Both the position numbers and the translations under genes were made by a program. A model generated the notes under the pieces. The model did not search any database and was not told the origin of the DNA. It saw nothing but the letters and a program-made list of their open reading frames with translations. DNA of 22,998 nucleotides from CAZWCX01 sp964632945 (GTDB lineage: Bacteria > Planctomycetota > MHYJ01 > WSZJ01 > CAZWCX01): the NCBI GenBank assembly GCA_964632945.1, contig CAZWCX010000115.1:1-22998 (forward strand), in the 5' to 3' direction. How positions within the stretch are numbered: position 1 is the stretch's first letter; every line of letters begins with the position of its first letter. Shown here in pieces: positions 1 to 7,687 of the stretch.

Positions 1-77
1 GACGGCCTCCATGGCCGGCCGGAGCCGGATGGTTCGCGAACAGCGAAGCGGTTCCTGAATCATCCGGGCAAGACGCG
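1..77 (+). repeat. Dispersed palindromic repeat, copy A (REP-like)
   Basis: These 77 bases match the reverse complement of 18977-19053 with about 12 mismatches, roughly 84% by hand alignment. The 3' half (about 37-72) also shares a core with the copies at 19145 and 22943: CGAAGC, then GCGGTT, then TGAA, two variable bases and ATCCGGGC. Bases 26-65 can fold on themselves, because CCGGATGGTTC pairs with most of GAATCATCCGG. The copy lies 98 bases past the stop of the minus-strand operon ending at 175, and it may extend beyond the window edge. No gene is visible in the remaining 78-174. Confidence 0.75.
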
Positions 78-174
78 ACCCGTAACGCGCCGCGTTCGAC
101 CGACCGCCGCGCGCGCCACGGCATGGACGCCTCCTTCCGCCGGAGAACCCGTGCCGCACCGCGCGGGGGTCGAG

Positions 175-939
175 TCAACGCAGCGGCGCAAGGGGCAGAT
201 CCTCCACGGCCGCGCGCGAGCGCACGGTGAAAACGGCCTCGGGGGTCCCCTCCACCGTGTAACGGAGCAGCGTGCGTCCCTTGATCGCGGCGAACTCCAC
301 CTCGTAGCCGCTCTCCGTACGGCGGCCTGCGGCCGGGATCAGCTCCTGCGCCACCCGCTCTCGCGCCGTGCGCACGCGATCGACTTCCGGATCCCCGGCG
401 ACCGACTCGCGAAGCCCGACCTCTTCGACCCGCTCCACCGGACGGACCTCCGGATCGAGCGCTCGGATGTACCAACGCGCGGCCTCGACTGCGGCTTCCG
501 TCGACTCGAGTCGCGGCTTCACTCGGGCCCGCAGGCGGTGGTACTCCGCCGGCCCCGCCGAGAGGACGAAGGCCGGCATCCCCGACGCCCACGCGACGGT
601 GAAGGTCCTGGCCTCCCCGCCCGGGCGTACCGTGACGCGCAGGCTCGCGTAGGGCGAAAGAAACTTCGGCCGCTCCTGCAGGACCTCGCACGAACCGCCG
701 AGGACGAGCGCCGCCAGATCCGGCGCGGTTTCCTGCAGCGACGCGGCAAGCGTCCGCGGCGTCAGGCCGCCGCCGACGGAAACCGGGGCGCCGCCGTCCA
801 GCGCGTTCACCGCCCCGCGCCACATTTTCCCCACCCGGTTGAGCACGAAGCCGATCGCCACCATGGCGCCGACGGCGACGATCGCCGAGGTGGCGATGGT
901 CTCCGTCGCGGCCTTGCCCCGCGCGTCCCTGCGGCCCAT
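175..939 (-). CDS. Single-pass membrane protein, third gene of MoxR/VWA operon (unknown function)
   Basis: I do not recognise a family. The 254-residue product has a basic N-terminus (MGRRDARGK) followed by a hydrophobic segment at about residues 13-36. The rest is soluble with mixed charge, consistent with a membrane anchor and one globular domain, probably external by the positive-inside rule. The ATG at 939 is preceded by a purine-rich GGGGAGG site. The gene begins 15 bases after the stop of the VWA gene, so it is very likely the last cistron of the AAA+/VWA operon. In other MoxR operons, partners are often small membrane or exported proteins; applying that here is inference. Several Arg-rich stretches reflect the high GC. 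Confidence 0.8.
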   Translation of the reverse strand: MGRRDARGKAATETIATSAIVAVGAMVAIGFVLNRVGKMWRGAVNALDGGAPVSVGGGLTPRTLAASLQETAPDLAALVLGGSCEVLQERPKFLSPYASLRVTVRPGGEARTFTVAWASGMPAFVLSAGPAEYHRLRARVKPRLESTEAAVEAARWYIRALDPEVRPVERVEEVGLRESVAGDPEVDRVRTARERVAQELIPAAGRRTESGYEVEFAAIKGRTLLRYTVEGTPEAVFTVRSRAAVEDLPLAPLR

Positions 940-954
940 GCTCCCCGCCTCCCC

Positions 955-2043
955 TCACCGTACCCGGCGACGCCGGTTCTGCAGGTAGTCCACGAACACG
1001 AACTCGCCCAGGCTCTCGAGCGAGGAGTAGTACGCCCGCCCCTTGTTCGTGCGCGTCAGTCGCTCCACGAAGTCGACCAGGTACGGATCCCGGGCGATCA
1101 TGAAGGTCGTGATCACGATCCGGCTGCGCCGGCAGGAGGCGGCCTCCTGAAGCGTCAGGTTGACGATCTTCGGGTCCAGGCCGATCGGGTTCTTGTACAG
1201 CCGACCGCGCTCGGTGATCGCCGACGGCTTGCCGTCCGTCACCATGAAGATCTGCTTGTTGGCGTGCTTCTTCCGGCGCAGGATGCGCTGGGCCAGCTCC
1301 AGTCCGGCCTTCGTGTTCGTATGGAACGGCCCGACCTCGGAGTAGACGATTTCGCCGATGGAGATCTCCCGCGCCTCGTCCCCGAACAGGACCACGCTCA
1401 GGCTGTCTTTTGGGTAGCGGGTGGTGATCAACTCCGCCATCGCCAGCGCCACGCGCTTGGCGGGCGTGAACCGGTCCTCCCCGTACAGGACCATGCTGTG
1501 GCTCACGTCCAGCATGAGGACCGTGGCGCACGAGGTGTGGTGCTCGCTCTCGTGTACCGCGAAGTCGGGCTCCGTGAGCTCGATGTCGCCCGGTCCGGCG
1601 CGCTGGATCGCGTTGTGAATGGTCTGACGGGAGTCGATGCGCGAAGGCTCGTCGCCGAACTGATACGGACGCGTCTCCGCCAGCAACTCTCCCCCGACGC
1701 CGGTGTCGGTGATGCGATGCTCCCCCGGGCCCGCCTTGCGCAGCGAGGTGAAGACCCGATCCAGCGAGTCGCGCCGGAGGTCGCGTTCCCCGCGACGCGT
1801 CAGCGAGTACTGGTCGCCTTCGCGTCGGATCATCGTCTCTTCTTCGAGCGCCGCGCGAAAACGGTCCAGGTCCACCGAGGCGTCGATGTACCCCTGGCGC
1901 TGCAGCTCCCGCATCATGCGCAGCGCCTCCTCCACGTCTCCGCCGGTGCGAAGCAGGAGATAGCGGAAGAGCGCCATCAGGGCCGCGAAGTCGCGCAGCC
2001 GCCGGGCCACTTCCTCGTCCCACTCCAGGTAGCGGACGCGCAT
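955..2043 (-). CDS. VWA-domain protein, partner of the MoxR-type ATPase
   Basis: The 362-residue product has an N-terminal helical, charged region (about 1-165) and a C-terminal von Willebrand factor A domain (about 172-345). The metal-ion-dependent adhesion site is visible: DVSHS at 179-183, a threonine in HTNT at 241-244, and Asp270 in VTDGKPS. There is no signal peptide, so the protein should be cytoplasmic. VWA proteins encoded beside MoxR ATPases are thought to recruit or position the substrate of the ATPase, as in CoxD/CoxE, NorQ/NorD and RavA/ViaA. The ATG at 2043 lies 4 bases past the stop of the ATPase gene, indicating co-expression. Which target complex is served cannot be told from this window. 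Confidence 0.92.
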   Translation of the reverse strand: MRVRYLEWDEEVARRLRDFAALMALFRYLLLRTGGDVEEALRMMRELQRQGYIDASVDLDRFRAALEEETMIRREGDQYSLTRRGERDLRRDSLDRVFTSLRKAGPGEHRITDTGVGGELLAETRPYQFGDEPSRIDSRQTIHNAIQRAGPGDIELTEPDFAVHESEHHTSCATVLMLDVSHSMVLYGEDRFTPAKRVALAMAELITTRYPKDSLSVVLFGDEAREISIGEIVYSEVGPFHTNTKAGLELAQRILRRKKHANKQIFMVTDGKPSAITERGRLYKNPIGLDPKIVNLTLQEAASCRRSRIVITTFMIARDPYLVDFVERLTRTNKGRAYYSSLESLGEFVFVDYLQNRRRRVR

Positions 2044-2047
2044 CGAA

Positions 2048-3583
2048 TCAGTCTTCCTCGGCCGTCTGGGCCATCTGCTGGAACATCTCCTTGAGCATGT
2101 CCCGGTACGAGGCGGCGCCGTCGAGGTTCACCTTCGCGACCAGCGAATTCCGATGGAGCCCCTCAAGCAGGAACTCCATCCACATCGGCGCCTCATGATC
2201 GCACCCCTGCGCGAGACGTGGCAGCACGAGCTTGCGGAGCGAGGGCACGCGGTCCAGGGCGGCTTCGTAGTCCGATTGCTTCAGGTCGTTCGAGAGGTCG
2301 ACCGTATTGCCGCGGGCGAACCAGTCGAGGATCGGCTGGTACGGGGAACCCGCCTCCGGGGCGGGTTTCGGAGCCGGACGCCCCGCCGGCTTGCGCGCCC
2401 CCGCCCCGCCGGGAATGCCCGGGTTGCGGATCGCGTCCGGGAAGTGCCGCGCGAAGACCTGGGCCACCGCGGAATTGACGATCTTGTTCGCCACCGCGAG
2501 CACGCCCTCCTGCTCCCCCTCGTAGACCAGTTCGATCTTGCCGGACAGGGCCGGAACCAGCGCATCCAGGTCGCACACGCGCGGCCAGACGCGCTCGTCC
2601 CCGGTGGTGAATCCCCGCCTCTCCATGTTGCTCACCAGCGCCTCGACCGCGCTGATCGGCATGCGCGCGCTCACTCCCGATGCCTGGTCGACGAATTCGC
2701 TGCGGCGCGCCTGAACCGCCGCTTCCTCCACGATCTCGCGGAACAGGATCGGCATCTCGACCCGGCTCTCGGCGTCACGCGTCACCCACGCTTCCTGGGC
2801 GGTGATCTGCATTCCCGCCTCGAGCGTCGCCGGATAGTGCGTCATGATCTGCGAGTCGAGCCGGTCCTTGAGCGGTGTGATGATGTTGCCCCGATTCGTA
2901 TAGTCCTCCGGATTCGCCGAAAAGACGAGCAGGATGTCGAGCGGGATGCGCACCGGAAATCCCCGAATCTGCAGGTCGCGCTCTTCGAGAATGTTCAACA
3001 GTCCGACCTGAATGCGCGGGGAAAGATCCGGCAACTCGTTGATGGCGAAGATCCCCCGGTTCGTCCGCGGGACGATACCGAAATGGATGATCTCCTCGTC
3101 GGAGTAGAATCGCTTCTCGGTCGCGGCCTTGATCGGATCGATGTCGCCGATCAGATCGGCCATCGTCACGTCGGGGGTCGCGAGCTTCTCCCGATAGCGC
3201 ACCTCGCGCGGGAGCCAATCGATCTCCAGCGCGTCCCCCTGTTCGGCAGCGCGCGACCGACAGGAGCGGCACACCGGCTCATGCGGGTGATCGTTGATCT
3301 GGCAGCCGCGAATCACCGGTATCTCCGGATCGAGCAAGTCCGGCAGCGACCGGATGATCCGCGACTTGGCCTGCCCGCGGAGCCCAAGGAGGATGAAGTC
3401 GTGGCGCGCGAGAATCGCGTTCTGGATCTGGGGAATGACCGTGCGCTCGAACCCGATGATTCCAGGGAAGATGGGCAGATTTCGACGAAGACGGTCGATC
3501 AGGTTGCGGCGGAGTTCGTTCTTGACCGAGGCGGACCGATAACCGCTCTTGCGCAGATCTCCCAGGGTGCCGGGACGCGTCAT
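2048..3583 (-). CDS. MoxR / Mg-chelatase-like AAA+ ATPase
   Basis: This 511-residue AAA+ ATPase is of the MoxR/BchI type. Walker A is GLRGQAKS at 67-74, which fits the GxxGxAK[ST] form usual in MoxR proteins. Walker B lies in GIFAINEL at 177-184, sensor 1 in FSANPED at 221-227, and a likely arginine finger is Arg241. Cys94, Cys105 and Cys108 form a possible metal-binding knuckle inside the AAA core. After the lid, a Pro/Ala/Gly-rich linker (about 385-415) leads to a C-terminal helical domain, making the protein longer than typical 320-350-residue MoxR proteins. An in-frame start exists at 3607, but the ATG at 3583 has GAGGAGG 5 bases upstream and is preferred. It is the first gene of an operon with the VWA and membrane-protein genes and presumably remodels or loads cofactor into an unidentified target. 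Confidence 0.92.
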   Translation of the reverse strand: MTRPGTLGDLRKSGYRSASVKNELRRNLIDRLRRNLPIFPGIIGFERTVIPQIQNAILARHDFILLGLRGQAKSRIIRSLPDLLDPEIPVIRGCQINDHPHEPVCRSCRSRAAEQGDALEIDWLPREVRYREKLATPDVTMADLIGDIDPIKAATEKRFYSDEEIIHFGIVPRTNRGIFAINELPDLSPRIQVGLLNILEERDLQIRGFPVRIPLDILLVFSANPEDYTNRGNIITPLKDRLDSQIMTHYPATLEAGMQITAQEAWVTRDAESRVEMPILFREIVEEAAVQARRSEFVDQASGVSARMPISAVEALVSNMERRGFTTGDERVWPRVCDLDALVPALSGKIELVYEGEQEGVLAVANKIVNSAVAQVFARHFPDAIRNPGIPGGAGARKPAGRPAPKPAPEAGSPYQPILDWFARGNTVDLSNDLKQSDYEAALDRVPSLRKLVLPRLAQGCDHEAPMWMEFLLEGLHRNSLVAKVNLDGAASYRDMLKEMFQQMAQTAEED

Positions 3584-3612
3584 GAAACCTCCTCGACAGC
3601 GGACCAAGCCTC

Positions 3613-3641
3613 AGTCTAGAGGAACCCTCCCGGCAAGTCAA
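3613..3641 (-). promoter_or_regulatory. sigma70-type promoter of the MoxR/VWA operon
   Basis: On the minus strand TTGACT (3641-3636) is followed after 17 bases by TAGACT (3618-3613). The start codon at 3583 lies about 23 bases beyond the predicted transcription start, with a strong Shine-Dalgarno in between. Spacing and both hexamers fit the sigma70 consensus well. Confidence 0.75.
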
Positions 3642-3743
3642 TTTGGGGGACTTTCCATCGGCGTCCTGAGGTCTTGCCGACCGCGGAAACCACGGCCCCG
3701 GGGACCGCGGGTCGTCGGGAAGATCCGCGCGGTTGCGGACCCC

Positions 3744-3777
3744 TCCGCGGGAGCGCGGATTCCGCCCCTCCCGCGGA
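3744..3777 (-). terminator. GC-rich hairpin between the FAD oxidoreductase gene and the MoxR promoter
   Basis: TCCGCGGGAG (3744-3753) is perfectly complementary to CTCCCGCGGA (3768-3777), and the 14-base loop contains a smaller GCGGA/TCCGC inverted repeat. The element lies about 50 bases past the stop of the minus-strand gene ending at 3826 and before the next promoter, as expected for a terminator. No T tract follows, so it may act only as a pause or RNA-stabilising hairpin. No gene is visible in the 242-base gap 3584-3825. Confidence 0.4.
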
Positions 3778-3825
3778 AGGTGGCGACGGGACCGCCGGGA
3801 CGACCGGGTGCGCCGGGTGCGTCGG

Positions 3826-5310
3826 TCAGGCGGACGGCTCCGCGTCCGTCGTGACGGGGGCTTTCCCCCCCGAACGCCACCGGGAGCCGTCCAGCACGTC
3901 CAACGGATCGAGGGATTGCGTCATGCGCGCGAGCAGATCACGAAACCCGGGCTGCATCCGACTCGCGCATCGCTCCAGCGCCCAGCGCGGCGTCTTGTAC
4001 GGCAGGAACCCGAGGTCGAGCACGAGATCGAGAAGCGACTCGAGGAGGGCGCGGACCCGTCCGCGCTCCTCCGGGTTGCCGCGGTCGAACGTGACGACCC
4101 AACGCAACACGCAGAAGTGCCCCCCCGCCATGGGCCGGGCGACCAGCGCCGGGGGAAAACCGGCTTCCTCCATTCGACGCAGCCCGCGGTCTGCGCCCTC
4201 GCGCCAACGCGAGATCGGCCCATAGGTCCCCAGCCAGGATAGCCCCCCGCCGGGATGGTCCAGGAGGAAGCCGAGTCGCGTGGGAAACTCCGCCAGTTGG
4301 GCAAAGGCGGGATCGAGCCCCACCACCCACCCGATCGGCAGCAGGGTTTCGTCCGGGTCGAATCCACCGCGGCGAAGGATCCGATGGATCCGGGCCTCCC
4401 GGTAGTCCGCCTCACCCTCGTCTTCGCCGCTGAGGTCCAGGTAGAGAAACAGCGCCGGATCGGCGGGATCGCGGGGACTGCGGGGATCCCCTTCGAGCAG
4501 GAGACGTCCCAGCGGCCAGGACAGGGAGGCCAGGTCGTCGCACACCTCCTCGCCGGCCAGCGCTTCCAGGGTGTCCATGCCGGCTCCCACTTCGGGACAG
4601 AGCAGGAAGAACCGACGCCGCACGGGCGGATTTCGACGGAGTTGGACCGCGGCACGCACCACGACTCCGGTCGCACCCTGCACGCTCACGAACAACCCCG
4701 TGAGATCCGGCAACGGCCCGCGGCAGCACCAGGGCGCACCGGGTGCCCATGCGCGGGTCCCCGTGGTGACGCGGGAACCGTCGGGAAGAACCGCCTCCAC
4801 CCCGTTCAACCAGGACCCCATCGAGCCATACCGGAGCGACAGATTCCCCAGCCCGTCCAGAAGACAGCCGGCGAGGACGGAGGATTCCGGCGGCGCCAGC
4901 GGATATCCGAACCGGAGTTCGGGCGCATCCCGATCCAATCGGTCCTTGAGCATCTGCCACGAGACTCCCGGCTCCAGAACGACGTAGCGATCCCGGCGAT
5001 TCAGTTCGACGATGCGATTGAGCGCACCGAGATCCAGGACCACGGAGCGGGCGCGGCGCGGGACGGACAGTCCACCGACGTTCGTATTCGCGACCACGGG
5101 GAGCAAACGAACGCCGGCGGAACCGGCCACGCGGATGCAGGCGGCAACCTCCTCGTCCGTCCGCGGGCGGAAGATCGCCTCGGGCGGGAGTCCCATTTCC
5201 TCGGTCAAATCCTGTCGGAAGGCTGCGCGGCGCGACTCGTCGGTGTCGACCACGGCCTGCGGCAGCCCGTGAAACATTCCGGAAGGCGATTCCAGATGCA
5301 TGGCAGTCAT
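3826..5310 (-). CDS. FAD-linked oxidoreductase, VAO/4-cresol dehydrogenase-like
   Basis: This 494-residue protein fits the vanillyl-alcohol oxidase / p-cresol methylhydroxylase flavoprotein fold. An N-terminal PCMH-type FAD domain (about 45-230) opens with FRPRTDEEVAACIRVA and the pyrophosphate-binding ANTNVGGLSVP loop (about 74-84). The C-terminal half has an FxxxLG...SRWREG pattern, a conserved YKTPRW, and ends in LDPLDVLDGSRW, resembling the family's terminal DPxxxLxxGrW. Such enzymes oxidise 2-hydroxy acids or phenolic alcohols; the substrate here is unknown. The ATG at 5310 overlaps the stop of the SCP2-like gene as ATGA, so the two are translationally coupled, and longer in-frame starts up to 5451 would run through that gene. 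MHLESP at 5301 is an alternative start. There is no signal peptide. Confidence 0.85.
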   Translation of the reverse strand: MTAMHLESPSGMFHGLPQAVVDTDESRRAAFRQDLTEEMGLPPEAIFRPRTDEEVAACIRVAGSAGVRLLPVVANTNVGGLSVPRRARSVVLDLGALNRIVELNRRDRYVVLEPGVSWQMLKDRLDRDAPELRFGYPLAPPESSVLAGCLLDGLGNLSLRYGSMGSWLNGVEAVLPDGSRVTTGTRAWAPGAPWCCRGPLPDLTGLFVSVQGATGVVVRAAVQLRRNPPVRRRFFLLCPEVGAGMDTLEALAGEEVCDDLASLSWPLGRLLLEGDPRSPRDPADPALFLYLDLSGEDEGEADYREARIHRILRRGGFDPDETLLPIGWVVGLDPAFAQLAEFPTRLGFLLDHPGGGLSWLGTYGPISRWREGADRGLRRMEEAGFPPALVARPMAGGHFCVLRWVVTFDRGNPEERGRVRALLESLLDLVLDLGFLPYKTPRWALERCASRMQPGFRDLLARMTQSLDPLDVLDGSRWRSGGKAPVTTDAEPSA

Positions 5311-5627
5311 CTCCGGGTCATCCGGCGCAGAAGGCCGGGCAGTTTCCACCACTTTCCCCCGAATGCAACACGACCGGTGAGCGCCGCGCGAACGGGGTGA
5401 ACTTCGCCGACCAGGACGCCCAGCAGGGTCCGCAACCCGCCCTTCACCCACGCATCCACTCGCCCGCCGTCATCGGTCCGCACCTCGACCGCTCCGTCCG
5501 GGGCCACCCGCAGCAGCGCCACCGCCCCACCGGCGTCGATCCGGAAGATTCCGATCGGAAGCCCGGAAACACCCTTCAGCCGGCGTCGAACCATCAGGAC
5601 CAGGAGATTTTCGGTGGCCATCGGCAT
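5307..5627 (-). CDS. Small SCP2-like (sterol-carrier-type) domain protein
   Basis: The 106-residue product resembles the SCP2 lipid-binding fold. A predicted beta strand (AVALLRVAPDGAVEVR) is followed by VDAWVKGGLRTLLGVLVGE and then VRAALTGRVAFGGKWWKLPGLLRRM, matching the usual order of loading segment, helix, and Gly-rich strand with terminal helix. The ATG at 5627 is chosen because AAGGAG lies just upstream; a second ATG is at 5621. In-frame codons continue upstream to 6107 but lack protein-like composition. The stop overlaps the start of the downstream FAD oxidoreductase by 4 bases, so the protein may present a hydrophobic substrate to that enzyme. That partnership is inference, and the family call rests on pattern alone. 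Confidence 0.7.
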   Translation of the reverse strand: MPMATENLLVLMVRRRLKGVSGLPIGIFRIDAGGAVALLRVAPDGAVEVRTDDGGRVDAWVKGGLRTLLGVLVGEVHPVRAALTGRVAFGGKWWKLPGLLRRMTRR

Positions 5628-6458
5628 GTTCAGCTCCTTGGGCGATCCACCCTTTCCCGTCCGGACGACCTCGCGCACGATCCACAGAGAACTCGCCCCG
5701 ATGGCGGGCGAGACGCCCTGCGTGCGAGAGAGAGGCACCTCCCGCGCAAATCGTGAACCATCGATTCCGATTGAACCTGGGGCGGTCGTTCTGGGAAGCC
5801 AGGATGCCGCCCCCGACCCATCCTTGCCCTCCCCGCGCGTGCTGAGGATCGACCAGAGCGCCTCCGTTGACGCTGCCCGCCGAGGCCGCTCCCCGGCGCC
5901 ATCGAATTCGGCATGGCCAGGTCGAGGAGATCCGAGGGTGCGGAAAACCGATGTCGGAGCGCGGAACTTTCCCCGGCAGGGCGGCTGTTTTCCCCCGCAG
6001 GACGGCCGATCCCGCCCCCGATTCCTTCGCGGGGTCGCGCCTCCCCGCGAACGAGGGGAGACGTGACCTGCGCCATCGACGCGGGATTCGCGGGGACGCG
6101 CCGCCAATCACCCGCAGGGAGGCGGCCGGCACGCCCGGGGAAGAGAGGTCGTCGGGTGGTCGATCCCGGCTTGCGGGGCCGAGGGAACTCGCGTCCCTCA
6201 GCGGAGGGCCGGCGACCGTGACCTCGACGCGCGGCGATCGCGTTCGGGGCGAGGGCCCCAATCATCTCCGGGGAGCCTCGGCATTTCGTTTGCTGTCCCT
6301 GATCCGCCCCCACCGGTGCGCGTCGATCCGATCCCGGGGTTCCCGTTCGGGACGAACCGGGACGCCGGCCGGAGCGCCTCGGCCGGTGCGGTTTCCGGGG
6401 CACGTTCCATCGGTCGGGTCGCCCCCGACCTTCTTTCCCGTACCTGAGGTTCATCTCC
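5628..6458. other. 831-base divergent intergenic region with no supportable gene
   Basis: This gap separates a minus-strand operon (start 5627) from a plus-strand gene (start 6459). Open frames cross it on both strands, but their products are Arg/Pro/Gly-rich, lack recognisable motifs and look like high-GC chance frames. One perfect inverted repeat stands out, TCGCGGGG (6027-6034) with CCCCGCGA (6043-6050). I see no convincing promoter hexamers for either flanking gene. It may hold a small RNA, a decayed gene or long untranslated leaders. Confidence 0.5.
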
Positions 6459-7433
6459 ATGGACTCCCCCTCGTTGCGGTATCTGTCCGCCCGGGACGTG
6501 CAGTCGGCGTCGCCGTCCATGTCCGACCTGATCCAATCCATCGAAGCGATGTTCGTGGAGAAGGGCCACGGGCGCGCGGAGATGCCGCCGAAGCCCGGCG
6601 TGCATCCGCGGCCGGACGCGTTCGTGCACGCCATGCCCGCCTACCTTCCCTCGATGGAAGCGCTTGGAATCAAATGGGTGTCCGGCTACCCCGGCAATGC
6701 CGGGCGGGGGCTCCCCTACATTCACGGTCTGATCGTGATCAATGATCCGGAGAACGGGAGACCGCTGGCGGTTCTGGACGCGACCTGGATCACCGCCCAG
6801 CGTACCGGGGCCGCAACCGCCGTGGCTGCACGACACCTGGCGCGATCGGACAGCGCCTCCCTGGGGATCGTGGCCTGCGGGGTACAGGGGCGCGCCAACC
6901 TGGAAGCGCTGGCGTGCGTTTTCCGACTCCGCCGCGTTCTGGCCTATGACCTCGACCCGAACATCTCAGCGCAGTTCGCGCGCGAGATGTCGAACCGCCA
7001 CGGGATCGAGGTGACGCCGGTGCTCACGCTGGCCGAAGCCGTGCGCGACCTGGACCTGGTGGTGACCAGTGCGCCGATTCTGCGCCGGCCACGCCCGCCG
7101 ATCGAGGCCGGCTGGCTTGCCGAAGGCGCGTTTGCCTGCACGCTCGACTTCGACTCTTCCTGGCAGGGTGCGGCCCTCTCCCGCGCCGATCGGCTCGTCA
7201 CCGACGACCGGGAGCAGTTCGTCGCCTTCCGAAGGGAAGGGTACTTTCGCGAGACGCCGGAGCCCCACGCGGACCTTGGCCACGTGGTCGCGGGCCGCGA
7301 AGCCGGGCGCAAGACCGCGCGCGAAAGGACCATCTGCATCAACCTCGGCATTGCGCTCGAGGACGTGGTGGCGGCGACGCTGGTCTATCGTCGCGCGCGT
7401 GAACGGGACATCGGCGTAATCCTGCCGCTGTAG
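6459..7433 (+). CDS. Ornithine cyclodeaminase / mu-crystallin family protein
   Basis: The 324-residue product has the full architecture of the OCD/mu-crystallin family (alanine dehydrogenase, ornithine cyclodeaminase, imine reductases). The active-site lysine lies in GIKWVSGYPGN (Lys72), the conserved RTGAATA is at 115-121, and a Rossmann NAD(P) motif lies in IVACGVQGRAN (137-147). The usual first glycine of GxGxQ is Ala139 here, a mild departure. A later DFDSSW segment (about 225-230) fits the substrate-binding half. It is probably a cytoplasmic NAD(P)-dependent amino-acid or imine dehydrogenase of unknown substrate. It appears monocistronic. Just past the stop, GGCGACTC (7441-7448) can pair imperfectly with GAGTTCGCC (7455-7463). 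The ATG is preceded by only a weak TGAGG site. Confidence 0.9.
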   Translation: MDSPSLRYLSARDVQSASPSMSDLIQSIEAMFVEKGHGRAEMPPKPGVHPRPDAFVHAMPAYLPSMEALGIKWVSGYPGNAGRGLPYIHGLIVINDPENGRPLAVLDATWITAQRTGAATAVAARHLARSDSASLGIVACGVQGRANLEALACVFRLRRVLAYDLDPNISAQFAREMSNRHGIEVTPVLTLAEAVRDLDLVVTSAPILRRPRPPIEAGWLAEGAFACTLDFDSSWQGAALSRADRLVTDDREQFVAFRREGYFRETPEPHADLGHVVAGREAGRKTARERTICINLGIALEDVVAATLVYRRARERDIGVILPL

Positions 7434-7617
7434 CGACCCCGGCGACTCGCGCGTGAGTTCGCCACGGACGCCTCCGGATTCGGACCCGCCCCTCCCCCGG
7501 GCGACCCTCGTGCCTCCATGGCGGATGGACGGCCGCGACGATCCTTCTCCGATCCGCGTGGTCACGCTCCGACATGGGCAAGCGAAGCGGAGCGGGTCGG
7601 GTCCCGATCGGTCTTAC

Positions 7618-7645
7618 TTGACAGCCGACTGCGTTCGGATATCAT
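7618..7645 (+). promoter_or_regulatory. sigma70-type promoter of the Pro/Tyr/His-rich exported protein gene
   Basis: TTGACA (7618-7623) is followed after 16 bases by TATCAT (7640-7645). The coding start at 7688 lies about 35 bases past the predicted transcription start. The perfect -35 and the position in an otherwise empty 254-base gap support the call. Confidence 0.7.
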
Positions 7646-7687
7646 GGATTTTGGAACAGGGGGATGATCCATCGGGAGGAGAATGCC

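Noticed and set aside
151..2094. Long open frame on the plus strand, 647 codons
   Set aside because: It runs antisense to the VWA gene, which has a complete MIDAS motif. Its product is Arg-rich with no motif, a usual mirror frame at high GC.
5310..5451. Upstream start (5451) for the FAD oxidoreductase
   Set aside because: It would overlap nearly half of the SCP2-like gene and add an Arg/Ser-rich leader with no family similarity. The ATGA overlap at 5310 is the better start.
5614..6107. Open frames in the divergent gap as candidate genes
   Set aside because: They have no ribosome-binding site, motif or protein-like composition, and overlapping frames on both strands are equally open.
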